A model generated the notes under the pieces. It had not been told where the DNA came from. It did no database searches and saw only the letters and a program-made list of their open reading frames with translations. A DNA stretch of 64,000 bases from Niastella sp. OAS944 (GTDB lineage Bacteria; Bacteroidota; Bacteroidia; Chitinophagales; Chitinophagaceae): NCBI GenBank assembly GCA_024809215.1, contig JANUBW010000002.1, positions 62,001-126,000 on the forward strand, given 5' to 3'. This document shows positions 1-8,336 of the stretch, piece by piece; the first letter of the stretch is position 1, and the number at the start of each line of letters is the position of its first letter. Both the position numbers and the translations under genes were made by a program.

Positions 1-2
1 GC

Positions 3-200
3 TCCGTTGGCGGCGTAACGAGAGACACCGGATTTTTTAAATTGAATGGTTCAAATGTGATCATAACTGAGGAAGGCGCCACGAAAGGCGATACCACCAA
101 GATCACCCAATTTGCCAATACAGAATTGCAGGCGTATAAAAAGCTTATTAACAGTTCTACTAAGTATACAGAGTTCTGGTTTAATTATAAAAAGCAATAG
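3..200 (+). CDS. C-terminal fragment of an unknown protein
   Basis: An open frame enters from the left edge (first full codon at base 3) and stops at TAG 198-200, giving 65 codons. The tail is polar and lysine/threonine rich, with an aromatic end (TEFWFNYKKQ). The stop is followed within 25 nt by a strong hairpin, which supports a real gene end. I do not recognise the family. The rest of the gene lies outside the window. Confidence 0.6.
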   Translation, partial: SVGGVTRDTGFFKLNGSNVIITEEGATKGDTTKITQFANTELQAYKKLINSSTKYTEFWFNYKKQ

Positions 201-220
201 TGGTAGTATCATAAATAAGA

Positions 221-253
221 GTATGTCCTCCCGGTTATATGGGGAGGACATAC
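221..253 (+). terminator. Hairpin after the partial first gene
   Basis: A 12-bp perfect inverted repeat (221-232 with 242-253, arms starting GTATGTCCTCCC) encloses a 9-nt loop. Only a weak T-rich stretch follows. It lies 20 nt after a stop codon, so a transcript-end role is likely. The next 230 nt, up to 487, hold no gene I can support. Confidence 0.6.
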
Positions 254-487
254 TGTATTTCACGTTTGCCAGCCTGGCGAGCCCTGCACATACGCGAGCC
301 ATTGCCGATTCACTTGCATCATTGAAAGATTATTATTATTTTGGCCCCTCAGCCTGTTAAGGCTCAGAACATAGGATTAATACCAATACCCTAAAGTAGT
401 ATTGCGTTTGCCAGTTGAAAAAGAGCATTGTACTAAATACACTCTTGAAACAGTAAATTCAATAAAACGAAAAACTATCCGATCTCA

Positions 488-904
488 ATGAAAAAGAGCA
501 TGATCGTATCCTCGCTGGCTTTGTTTACGCTGGCATATGCATGCACTAAGGATACAGAAACCGCTACTGCTACCATTTCGCAAGACCAACTCGTTGGCAA
601 ATGGCATTTGACCAGCGCTTACTGGAACTCTCATTACGATGGTATCGATAATAAAGACTCGGCCCGTTTTAGCGTAAACGAATTGTCGTACGAGTTCACC
701 AAAGACGGTCGTGTTATTTCGCTTTCCCCATACTATAGAGATACACTTTCTTTCAAAATACTTCCCGGTGAGTTGATCGTGCTCGATAACCACGACACAA
801 TTAAGATCAGCCAAATGGGCAATGCCAATATGCAATGGCATATCAGGAACATCAAAAGCGCTGCCGGTGACTTTTTTGAAGAAACAGATAATTTCAGCAA
901 GTAA
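488..904 (+). CDS. Lipocalin-like lipoprotein
   Basis: 138 residues. The N-terminus is a lipoprotein signal (MKKSMIVSSLALFTLAYAC) with lipobox LAYAC, so Cys19 would be lipidated and the protein anchored to a membrane on the periplasmic or surface side. The mature part begins with a threonine-rich linker and then LVGKWHLTSAYW, the typical opening of Bacteroidota lipocalin-like domains, followed by alternating strands (YEFTKDGRVISL, ELIVLDNHDTIKI). The ligand is unknown. It is monocistronic: preceded by about 280 nt of non-coding DNA and followed by a clear terminator. The family assignment rests on pattern only. Confidence 0.75.
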   Translation: MKKSMIVSSLALFTLAYACTKDTETATATISQDQLVGKWHLTSAYWNSHYDGIDNKDSARFSVNELSYEFTKDGRVISLSPYYRDTLSFKILPGELIVLDNHDTIKISQMGNANMQWHIRNIKSAAGDFFEETDNFSK

Positions 905-928
905 ATTCGGTTTTCATACATACAGGAG

Positions 929-960
929 CGTCCCCTGGTTTTAAAAAGGGGACGTTTTCT
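929..960 (+). terminator. Rho-independent terminator of the lipoprotein gene
   Basis: Arms CGTCCCC (929-935) and GGGGACG (948-954) are followed by TTTTCTTTATTA. It starts 25 nt after the lipoprotein stop codon. Confidence 0.85.
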
Positions 961-1034
961 TTATTACGGCGCTAATTCATATGATGAACAAACGATAAAC
1001 TTAAAAAAATAACTGAACTATTTCTACATTGAGA

Positions 1035-1071
1035 AACGTTCCTCCGTTTAGCCGGTGGGACGTTTTTTTTT
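1035..1071 (+). terminator. Second hairpin with a long T run
   Basis: AACGTTCC (1035-1042) pairs with GGGACGTT (1057-1064) through 8 bp including one G-U, and nine T follow. It lies only 19 nt before the next start codon, so it may be a backup terminator or an attenuator-like leader of the HipA-like gene. Confidence 0.65.
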
Positions 1072-1089
1072 GCTACTTTTAACGCCTTT

Positions 1090-1887
1090 ATGGCTAAATC
1101 AATAGAAATAAGAACGGTGAACGTAACGCGCTATGTAACGCCATTGCGCGAGGGCGGCTCCTTACCGGCCATTGCCGAAGCCGATGATGGCTTTATGTAT
1201 GTGCTGAAGTTCAGGGGCGCAGGACAGGGGATAAAAGCCCTTATTGCCGAACTGATAGGTGGTGAAATAGCCCGGGCACTTGGATTGAAGATCCCTGAAA
1301 TAGTATTTGCCAACTTAGATACCGCCTTTGGGCGCACCGAACCCGACGAAGAGATACAGGACCTGCTAAAAGCAAGTGTTGGCTTGAACCTGGCCCTGCA
1401 TTATTTATCGGGCGCCATTACCTTTGACCCTGTAGTTACCACGCCCGATGCAAAACTGGCATCGAAAATTGTTTGGCTCGACGGCTTATTAATGAACGTT
1501 GACCGCACGGCGCGCAATACCAATATGCTCATATGGCATAAAGAACTTTGGCTTATTGATCATGGCGCTTCTTTATATTTTCATCACAACTGGCAAAGCT
1601 GGAAAGACCAGGCGGTAAAACCTTTCGTACAGTTTAAAGACCATGTACTGCTTCCACAAGCTACAAAACTGAACGAAGTAGATGCGGAATTTAAAGCGAT
1701 ACTGACCGAAGAAAAGATCCGCGCCATTGTTGGTTTATTACCCGATGAATGGCTTGCAACAGATGAACAGGAAGCGTCTATTGCTGAACGCCGCCAGGTG
1801 TACGCCGACTTTTTAATAACCCGAATTGCATCGTCACACATTTTTGTAAAAGAAGCCCAACAACATGCAGGAAAAATATCTATTTGA
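1090..1887 (+). CDS. HipA-like kinase (short form, paired with DUF3037)
   Basis: 265 residues, a kinase of the HipA fold without the N-terminal extension of classical HipA (about 440 residues). Visible landmarks are the glycine/lysine strand YVLKFRGAGQG (about residues 37-47, ATP binding), the catalytic segment WLDGLLMNVDRTARNTN (about 136-152, with Asp and Asn in the expected D..R..N order) and LIDHGAS (DFG equivalent, about 158-164). Its stop overlaps the start of a DUF3037 protein by 23 nt, a gene pairing found widely in bacteria. A role as a stand-alone kinase is expected, but the substrate is unknown. No HipB-like DNA-binding antitoxin is adjacent, so a toxin role should not be assumed. 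Confidence 0.85.
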   Translation: MAKSIEIRTVNVTRYVTPLREGGSLPAIAEADDGFMYVLKFRGAGQGIKALIAELIGGEIARALGLKIPEIVFANLDTAFGRTEPDEEIQDLLKASVGLNLALHYLSGAITFDPVVTTPDAKLASKIVWLDGLLMNVDRTARNTNMLIWHKELWLIDHGASLYFHHNWQSWKDQAVKPFVQFKDHVLLPQATKLNEVDAEFKAILTEEKIRAIVGLLPDEWLATDEQEASIAERRQVYADFLITRIASSHIFVKEAQQHAGKISI

Positions 1888-2248
1888 GTATGCGGTCATT
1901 CGCATTGTGCCCAAGGTTGAACGGGAAGAATTCTGCAATGTGGGCATCATTATGTATTCTAAAGACAAAAAATTCCTTCAAACAAAATACACCATCAATG
2001 AGGCCCGGGTAAAATGTCTCGATGAAAAAGCAGACATAGCCGAAATACAATCTTACCTGCAGGCTTTTGAAAAAATTTGTAAGGGATCCAAAGATGGCGG
2101 TCCCATTGCACAACTCGATATGCCTTCGCGTTTCAGATGGTTGACGGCCCAACGCAGCACCATTTTACAAACATCGCGTGTGCATCCGGGATTTTGCAAC
2201 AACCCCGAGGAGGCACTTAATCGATTACACGACCAGTTGGTTGTGTAA
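1865..2248 (+). CDS. DUF3037 family protein
   Basis: 127 residues. The opening (YEYAVIRIVP-type segment, FCNVGIIMYS) and the histidine/proline-containing end (SRVHPGFCNNPEEALNRLHDQLV) match the DUF3037 family as I remember it. The ATG lies inside the end of the HipA-like gene in another frame (23-nt overlap), implying translational coupling and a joint function. No biochemical role is known to me. Its TAA is followed after two bases by a repeat of the ccaag family. Confidence 0.85.
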   Translation: MQEKYLFEYAVIRIVPKVEREEFCNVGIIMYSKDKKFLQTKYTINEARVKCLDEKADIAEIQSYLQAFEKICKGSKDGGPIAQLDMPSRFRWLTAQRSTILQTSRVHPGFCNNPEEALNRLHDQLVV

Positions 2249-2250
2249 AA

Positions 2251-2572
2251 ATCCCAAGTTCCAAATCCCAAGTTCCAAATAAAAAATTCCAGGAACCAAG
2301 CACCAAGAACCAAATAAAAAAATACAAAAACCAAGCACCAAGAACCAAATAGAAAATACAAAACTTCAAGCACCAAATGTCAAAACCACCCTTTGGGATT
2401 TGGGTTTTATTTTTGGAGCTTGGCAATTGGGGATTTGGAATTTATTTTTGGAGCTTGGCATTTGGGTTTTGGAATTTATTTTTGGAGTTTGACATTTGGA
2501 TTTTGGAATTTTTTATTTGGAGCTTGGAATTTGGATTTTGGAATTTATTTGATTCTTATTATTTGTGATTTG
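2251..2572. repeat. Degenerate foldback repeat, ccaagcacc/ttggtgctt family
   Basis: The left part (2251-2375) is built of words such as atcccaagttccaaat and aagcaccaagaaccaaat. The right part (2390-2565) is built of their complements (tttggagcttggcatttgg, ggattttggaatttat). The two parts can pair over most of their length but not in fixed register. It starts two bases after the DUF3037 stop codon. The open frames across it encode only Phe/Trp/Leu low complexity and are not genes. Confidence 0.9.
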
Positions 2573-2856
2573 AGATTTTAACCCTACACAACTATTAGCA
2601 AAAATCTTCGTTATTAACCAGTAATTTATCAATAAAATCCACCATCCGTAATGGCATAGTGTTTGCACAACCCGTAGTACGGAAACTATCTGTTAAAAAT
2701 TAAATTTTGCATGAATTCTCCACGAATGTCATATGAACATCATCGCACACTAATAGGTGCAATTTTTGCAATGCGTTATTTAGGAATTATCGAACCTTTC
2801 TCCCCAAAATTCATATGATAATTATCAATTTAATATCAAATTGAAATCATTTTGTA
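2573..2856. other. AT-rich non-coding stretch before the desaturase
   Basis: No coding frame, RNA gene or strong hairpin is visible. It leads into the desaturase promoter. Confidence 0.6.
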
Positions 2857-2892
2857 TTTGGGGGCGTCTTAACATTTCTTTTTTTACCTTTG
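2857..2892 (+). promoter_or_regulatory. Putative Bacteroidota promoter for the desaturase
   Basis: The -33 box TTTG (2857-2860) is followed after 24 nt by a perfect -7 box TACCTTTG (2885-2892, consensus TAnnTTTG). The start codon is 113 nt downstream, leaving a roughly 105-nt leader. Confidence 0.6.
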
Positions 2893-3005
2893 CGACACTT
2901 GAAAATCAGACGTATCTACCCTCACCAGCAATAAAGGCTCTCCAGTAGACGCATTTTATGTAGCAGTTAAAGTTGATACTTAAATAAATTTTTTTTCGGA
3001 TTATT

Positions 3006-4085
3006 ATGCCTAAAGTAACCTTTAATAACAAAGACAAGAGTTTTTTCAATACGCTAAAAGCATCCGTTGATCAATATTTTGCCAGCAAGCAAATAAAAAA
3101 GACCGGTAACTGGGCCCTGTATTCCAAAACACTTGTTTTAGCACCTGCGGCCATTCTCATTTACTCATTATTGCTTTTCTTACCCATGTCGGCCATTTTG
3201 GCTATCGTACTTTGCTGTATTTTAGGTTTTGTATTGGCCAGCATTGGTTTTAATGTAATGCACGATGCCTGCCACGGAAGTTACAGCAGCAAAGGCTGGG
3301 TTAACGAAACCATGGCCCTGAGCTCAAATTTACTGGGCGGCAATACCTACATCTGGAAGTTCAAACATAACATAGTTCACCATACTTATACCAACATCGA
3401 TGGGGTTGATGACGATATTGCACTGAGCCCTTTGATGCGTCAGTGTGAAACCCAAAAATGGTTCCCGCCACACCGGTTCCAGCACATATATGGATTTGTT
3501 CTATATGCGTTCACTTCACTGGCCTGGTTCTTTGTAATGGATTTTACCAAGTATTTCAACCAAAAGGTGCATACTACCCCCATGACAAAGATGGATACCA
3601 GGGAACATATCATTTTTTGGGTAAGCAAGATCTTATATGCCGCCTTTTTTGTGGTAGTACCCATACTGGTATTGGGCTGGTTACCCTGGGTTATTGGTTT
3701 TGTAGCCCTGAATTTGACCCTGGGTTTAACCCTGGCAGTGGTTTTTCAACTGGCGCATGTGGTTGAACACACCGAGTTTGTTCACGCCAGCGAAGATCAT
3801 ATGAAGATCGAGAACGAGTTTGCCATTCACCAGGTTAAAACCACCGCAAACTTTGCTCCCCGTAATAAATTCATTAGCTGGTATGTAGGCGGTTTGAACT
3901 ACCAGGTTGAGCACCACTTGTTCCCCCGCATCAGCCATATTCACTACCCCGAGATCAACAAAATAGTAAAACAAACCTGCCAGCAATTTGGCATCCAATA
4001 CAACGAATTCCCCACCATGCAACAGGCCATTGCCTCGCATTACCGCATGATAAAGGAACTGGGCAAAAAGCCATTGGCAGCGTAG
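3006..4085 (+). CDS. Membrane fatty-acid (acyl) desaturase
   Basis: 359 residues. A di-iron membrane desaturase with all three histidine boxes: HDACH (86-90), HNIVHH (121-126) and QVEHH (300-304). The third box starting with Q is typical of front-end (delta-5/delta-6, linoleoyl-CoA-like) desaturases. Hydrophobic segments at about 43-82, 163-180 and 205-250 give the usual four-helix membrane layout. The N-terminal cytochrome b5 domain seen in eukaryotic front-end enzymes is absent, so an external electron donor is needed. The expected role is insertion of double bonds into membrane acyl chains, for example for fluidity control. It is a single gene with its own promoter and terminator. The regiospecificity cannot be read from sequence. 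Confidence 0.92.
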   Translation: MPKVTFNNKDKSFFNTLKASVDQYFASKQIKKTGNWALYSKTLVLAPAAILIYSLLLFLPMSAILAIVLCCILGFVLASIGFNVMHDACHGSYSSKGWVNETMALSSNLLGGNTYIWKFKHNIVHHTYTNIDGVDDDIALSPLMRQCETQKWFPPHRFQHIYGFVLYAFTSLAWFFVMDFTKYFNQKVHTTPMTKMDTREHIIFWVSKILYAAFFVVVPILVLGWLPWVIGFVALNLTLGLTLAVVFQLAHVVEHTEFVHASEDHMKIENEFAIHQVKTTANFAPRNKFISWYVGGLNYQVEHHLFPRISHIHYPEINKIVKQTCQQFGIQYNEFPTMQQAIASHYRMIKELGKKPLAA

Positions 4086-4112
4086 TTTTCTAAAAAATAT
4101 TATAAGTTATTG

Positions 4113-4146
4113 AACCGGCTCCCAGCTATCTGGAGCCGGTTTTTTT
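4113..4146 (+). terminator. Strong terminator after the desaturase
   Basis: A perfect 10-bp stem AACCGGCTCC (4113-4122) / GGAGCCGGTT (4132-4141) is followed by a T tract. Confidence 0.93.
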
Positions 4147-4230
4147 AGTTTAGATAGCTCTTGTGTTGCCGGTTTTCAGGAGTTGCACAGGAGAGTGCTG
4201 AAAAATAGTTTTGAGTAGGCATTAAAGGCC

Positions 4231-4296
4231 CGGTATCAGGGCAACTGGTACCCGGTAACCGGTACCGCCTGAAACCTGTAAGCTGAAACCTGACTA
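4231..4296. repeat. Degenerate repeat, ggtaactgg/cctgaaacctg family
   Basis: Words actggtacccggtaaccgg, cctgaaacctgtaag and ctgaaacctgac resemble the elements at 19601-19748 and 20323-20410. This one is about 145 nt from the nearest stop codon, unlike most of the class. Confidence 0.7.
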
Positions 4297-4557
4297 ATCT
4301 CATAGATTTATAATCGCCAAATTTCCGTCCTTTGTGGTGTTTTCGCTCATCAAAGCGAATTGTTGACCTCGTTTATTGATTCCACTCTTAATTGGCTTAC
4401 GCGCCTGAACTATCCAATAATTCCTCATTTTTCCTTTTAAAAGGGCCTGATTCCCCGGTTACCCTCTGTTTGTAGCAACCGCCCGTTTCCCCATGAAGGA
4501 ATGTAATACCGCCTTATGATAAGGTTCACCATTTTAAAATAATCTAAAAATTTAGCT
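4297..4557. other. Leader region of the SBBP genes
   Basis: Non-coding. I see one small inverted repeat (TTCGCT, six bases, AGCGAA, around 4354-4371) and no convincing promoter pair. Confidence 0.4.
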
Positions 4558-6363
4558 ATGAGAAAAATGGTACTTATCGTGATGTTATGGCTTTTTTCTA
4601 CACTTCTTTTTTCGGCTGTTGGTTTTACCCAGGTTAGCGAAGAATGGGTAGTACGCGAACCGGCGCCAGGCCCTTATGATGGCGCACGGTCGCTGGCAAT
4701 CGATAACGCCGGAAATGTATATGTCACCGGTTCGGCGTCTGTAACAGACGCCAACGATGATTACCTTACAATTAAATATAATGCAGCCGGTGTAAAACAA
4801 TGGGAAGCCCGGTACAATGGGGCGGCTAATTTGGACGATGATGCATTTTCAATAGCGGTAGACGGCAATGGTAATGTATACATCACGGGTAGAAGCCAAA
4901 ATGAAACCGCCAATGATTTGGTTACCATAAAATACGATGCGGCAGGTGTGATGCAATGGGTAGCAACGCACAACGGCTTTGGCCATTCAATAGCTGTAGA
5001 TGGAGCAGGTAATGTATATGTAACGGGCGAAACGGTTGGTTTTGGGCCTGGGAACGACTATATCACCATTAAGTATAATACTAATGGAATTCAGCAATGG
5101 CTGGCCACATATGACGGCCCGGGCAATAATGATGCAGCGGAGGATCTTGCCATCGACGCTGCAGGTAATGTATATGTAACCGGAAGAAGCCCCGCCGGAA
5201 TAGATATAGATGAGGAAGACAGGGATTATGTTACCATCAAGTATGATAATAATGGAAATGAATTGTGGGTGAGAAGATACGACGGCCCTGTTGCTGGTAA
5301 TTTTTCCGACGAAGCGCGGGCTATAACTGTAGATGCATCAGGCAATATATATGTTACCGGCAGCAGCGCTGGTAATAACGCAGAAGACGGACAGGATATA
5401 GCAACCATTAAGTATGATACCAACGGAAATGAACTATGGGTATCCCGGTTTAACGGCCCGGTCAATTCTTTCGACGTGCCCTTTGATATAGCTGTTGATG
5501 CATCGCAAAATGTATATGTAACGGGAACAAGCGCAGCAGAGCCCTATGAAAACGGTGATTATATCACCCTCAAATACGATGCAACCGGAACTGAGCTGTG
5601 GGTGGCAAGATATAATGGAACCGGTAACGGCGACGATGTGGCCACCTCGCTTGCGCTGGACGTTGCAGGAAATGTATATGTAACAGGTAGAAGCCTGGAA
5701 ACGGGTACCGCTTATGACCTTACCACTATCAAATACAATTCAACCGGGGTTCAGCAATGGATAGTAAAATATAATGGCCCTGCCAGTGGTAACGATGGCA
5801 CCGGCATTTTCATAGGATTCTTTACTCAACACTCCCTCGCCGTTGATGCGTTGGGCAATGTTTATGTAACCGGGTTAAGCACCGGCATCGGTACTGGTTT
5901 TGATTATACGACCATCAAATATTCACAGGCCTCCCTGACCGCCTGTGGTAAAAATGGCGATAAAGTACTGATATGCCATAAGGGAAAAACAACATGCATC
6001 AGCCAATCTGCTGTAGCAGGCCATTTAAAACATGGCGATCAATTGGGCGCCTGCGCCGATAATGCCAGGATAGTCCAGACCGTTACAGCCGTTAATGAAT
6101 TCCGGGTTTCAGTTATACCCAACCCTGCTGTAGTTACCACTAAAATATTTTACGAATTGCCGGTTGATGGCCGTGTTTCCATTAAAATATTTGATATGCT
6201 GGGCAGGGAAATAACAACACTTACCGAAACAAATAAACAAGCCGGCATCCACAGCATCGGCTTCAATGTAGCTCCACTTCAGAAAGGCATGTACTACTAT
6301 CGGATCACAGTTAAATCGACAAAACAGCTTTGGTTAAAAACGGGCAAGATCAGTGTAGATTAG
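4558..6363 (+). CDS. Secreted SBBP beta-propeller protein 1, T9SS substrate
   Basis: 601 residues. A signal peptide (about 1-25) is followed by eight repeats of about 50-60 residues with the pattern ALDxxGNVYVTGxS...DYxTIKYxxxGxxxWVARYNGP, the SBBP-type propeller repeat. Next comes a short Cys/His module (CGKNGDKVLICHKG...CISQSAVAGHLKHGD...C, about 461-500), then a C-terminal type IX sorting domain (VIPNPAVVTTKIFYEL... ending GKISVD) that would direct export across the outer membrane. It is the first of three tandem paralogues. The function is unknown; a binding or adhesive surface protein is the usual guess for such architectures. Confidence 0.9.
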   Translation: MRKMVLIVMLWLFSTLLFSAVGFTQVSEEWVVREPAPGPYDGARSLAIDNAGNVYVTGSASVTDANDDYLTIKYNAAGVKQWEARYNGAANLDDDAFSIAVDGNGNVYITGRSQNETANDLVTIKYDAAGVMQWVATHNGFGHSIAVDGAGNVYVTGETVGFGPGNDYITIKYNTNGIQQWLATYDGPGNNDAAEDLAIDAAGNVYVTGRSPAGIDIDEEDRDYVTIKYDNNGNELWVRRYDGPVAGNFSDEARAITVDASGNIYVTGSSAGNNAEDGQDIATIKYDTNGNELWVSRFNGPVNSFDVPFDIAVDASQNVYVTGTSAAEPYENGDYITLKYDATGTELWVARYNGTGNGDDVATSLALDVAGNVYVTGRSLETGTAYDLTTIKYNSTGVQQWIVKYNGPASGNDGTGIFIGFFTQHSLAVDALGNVYVTGLSTGIGTGFDYTTIKYSQASLTACGKNGDKVLICHKGKTTCISQSAVAGHLKHGDQLGACADNARIVQTVTAVNEFRVSVIPNPAVVTTKIFYELPVDGRVSIKIFDMLGREITTLTETNKQAGIHSIGFNVAPLQKGMYYYRITVKSTKQLWLKTGKISVD

Positions 6364-6403
6364 TTTAATCAGCCTCTTATTCTTAAACCATTAATTTATG
6401 ATT

Positions 6404-8242
6404 ATGAGAAACTCGCTACTTTTCAGAATTTCATTTCTAATTGCTTACTGCCTTCTTGTATCAGTTACTATGGCCCAGGTCAGTGAAGAATGGGTAGCCA
6501 GGTACAATGGCCCGGGAAACGCATCTGATAATGCAGTAGATATAGCTGTAGATGATGACGGCAACGTTTATATTACAGGAAGCTCTACAGGCGCCGGCAC
6601 CTTCGCCGACTATGCCACCATCAAATACAATTCGGCCGGCGTACAACAATGGGTAGCCCGTTACAACGGCCCGGGCAATTTTTTTGACGAACCGGCAGAC
6701 CTTGCTATTGACAATGCAGGTAACGTATATGTAACAGGCCGGTCGGCAGGCGATGGCACCGACGATGATTATGCCACCATAAAATACAATTCAGCCGGCG
6801 TTGTACAATGGGTAGCCAGGTACAACGGACCGAATGATTCAACGGACGCAGCAACATCTCTCGCTGTTGATGCAGCCGGCAATGTGTATGTAACAGGTTT
6901 AAGCGCAGGGGTTGGAAGTGTTTTAGATTATGCCACCATCAAGTATAATTCAGCTGGTGTGGTGCAATGGGTTACCAGATATAACGGACCGGGCAATAGC
7001 AATGACAGAGCTGCCGCCCTGGTCATTGACAATAGTTTTGTATATGTAACCGGTAGCAGCACAGGCGACGGAACCAATCTTGATTACGCCACCATAAAAC
7101 ATAATATTACCACCGGCGCCATAGAATGGGTATCGAGGTATAATGGCGCAGGCAATAACCGCGATGAAGCCGTTTCCCTAACAGTGGATAACGCAGGCAA
7201 TGTGTATGTAACAGGAACCATCATTAGTGGTTTTGATCCCAGTGGCGATCCTTTTCCTTTAGAATTATTTGATTGGGCCACTATTAAGTACAACAGTGCG
7301 GGCGCTGTGCAATGGGTATCTACTCACGATGAAGGCGGCGATGATTTTGCGGAATCAGTAAAGTTAGATAACCTGGGCAATGTGATAGTGACCGGCAGCA
7401 TTTCCAATTCACCGCCCCGGTTAGAAGAACCCGATCTTGACTATGGTACCATTAAATACAATGCCTTAACGGGTGCTGAAATATGGGTTTCGAAATATGG
7501 CCCGCCACCCGGAACAGATTTTAATGAATGGCGTGCTGAAGACCAGGCAATAGACAGCGAAGGCAATATATATGTAACCGGGCAAACCGGACAAGGAGAG
7601 TACGGCACTATTAAATGGAATAGCAATGGCCAACTACAATGGGCCGTAACCTACACAAATGGTGGGGGCAATGCTGCCTTTGCAATAGCGTTGGACGACG
7701 CCGGTAATGTATATGTAACGGGCGGAAGCCAGGGCACCGGTACCGGTAGTGACTTTGCCACTATTAAATACAATCAGCTTCAAACCGCCTGTGGTAAAAA
7801 TGGCAATAAAATACTGGTTTGTCATAAAGGGACCAAGACGTTATGTATTAACAGTTCAGATGTGGCAGCACACCTTGCCCACGGTGATCAGCTGGGCGCA
7901 TGCGCTACTACTATAACAAGCGCCCGCATTGCCAGTAATGGATCTACCGCCAGTATAAATGACGTGCCGGCGCGCTTCAGGGTATCCGTTATACCTAATC
8001 CGGCTATTACAACAGCCAAAATATTGTACGAACTGCCTGCAGACGGCCGGGTATCAATACAGCTTTTTGATGTGCTGGGCCGGCAGGTACAAACCGTGGC
8101 AGAAGCCAGTAAACCGGCAGGTTCTCAAAATGCAGCATTAAATGTATCATCACTTCAACATGGCGTGTATTATTATCGAATTACGGTGAGATCGGCAAAA
8201 ACAACCTGGTTGCAAACCGGGAAGATCAATGTAATTAAGTGA
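6404..8242 (+). CDS. Secreted SBBP beta-propeller protein 2, T9SS substrate
   Basis: 612 residues from the ATG at 6404. An in-frame ATG at 6398 exists, but the leader (TTATTCTTAA then ACCATTAATTTAT) aligns with that of the third paralogue, and the alignment puts the start at 6404. The layout matches protein 1: signal peptide, eight propeller repeats (NVYVTG motif counted eight times), the Cys/His module CGKNGNKILVCHKGTKTLC...AAHLAHGDQLGAC, and a type IX sorting domain (VIPNPAITTAKILYEL...LQTGKINVIK). It lies 40 nt after protein 1, so co-transcription is possible. Its TGA is the first codon of a foldback repeat. Confidence 0.9.
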   Translation: MRNSLLFRISFLIAYCLLVSVTMAQVSEEWVARYNGPGNASDNAVDIAVDDDGNVYITGSSTGAGTFADYATIKYNSAGVQQWVARYNGPGNFFDEPADLAIDNAGNVYVTGRSAGDGTDDDYATIKYNSAGVVQWVARYNGPNDSTDAATSLAVDAAGNVYVTGLSAGVGSVLDYATIKYNSAGVVQWVTRYNGPGNSNDRAAALVIDNSFVYVTGSSTGDGTNLDYATIKHNITTGAIEWVSRYNGAGNNRDEAVSLTVDNAGNVYVTGTIISGFDPSGDPFPLELFDWATIKYNSAGAVQWVSTHDEGGDDFAESVKLDNLGNVIVTGSISNSPPRLEEPDLDYGTIKYNALTGAEIWVSKYGPPPGTDFNEWRAEDQAIDSEGNIYVTGQTGQGEYGTIKWNSNGQLQWAVTYTNGGGNAAFAIALDDAGNVYVTGGSQGTGTGSDFATIKYNQLQTACGKNGNKILVCHKGTKTLCINSSDVAAHLAHGDQLGACATTITSARIASNGSTASINDVPARFRVSVIPNPAITTAKILYELPADGRVSIQLFDVLGRQVQTVAEASKPAGSQNAALNVSSLQHGVYYYRITVRSAKTTWLQTGKINVIK

Positions 8243-8306
8243 GTTGATAGATTAATGAGTTGACGAGTTAACCAGTTAACTCGTCAACTCGTTAACTGGT
8301 TAACTG
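8240..8306. repeat. Degenerate foldback repeat, gttgacgagttaac family
   Basis: It starts with the TGA of the upstream gene (tgagttgatag). It contains the perfect inverted repeat gagttgacgag (8257-8267) / ctcgtcaactc (8280-8290) and a second, overlapping one built of ccagttaac / gttaactgg words. The arms are themselves tandem near-copies of a 9-10 bp word. Confidence 0.9.
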
Positions 8307-8336
8307 CTCCTTATTCTTAACCATTAATTTATACTT

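Noticed and set aside
112-360. 82-residue plus-strand frame after the first gene, and an antisense frame over it
   Set aside because: It overlaps the partial gene's end and runs through the terminator hairpin; no family features.
2377-2581. Two overlapping plus-strand frames of about 60 residues
   Set aside because: They encode only repeated Phe/Trp/Leu words from the foldback repeat, with no start signal and no family likeness.
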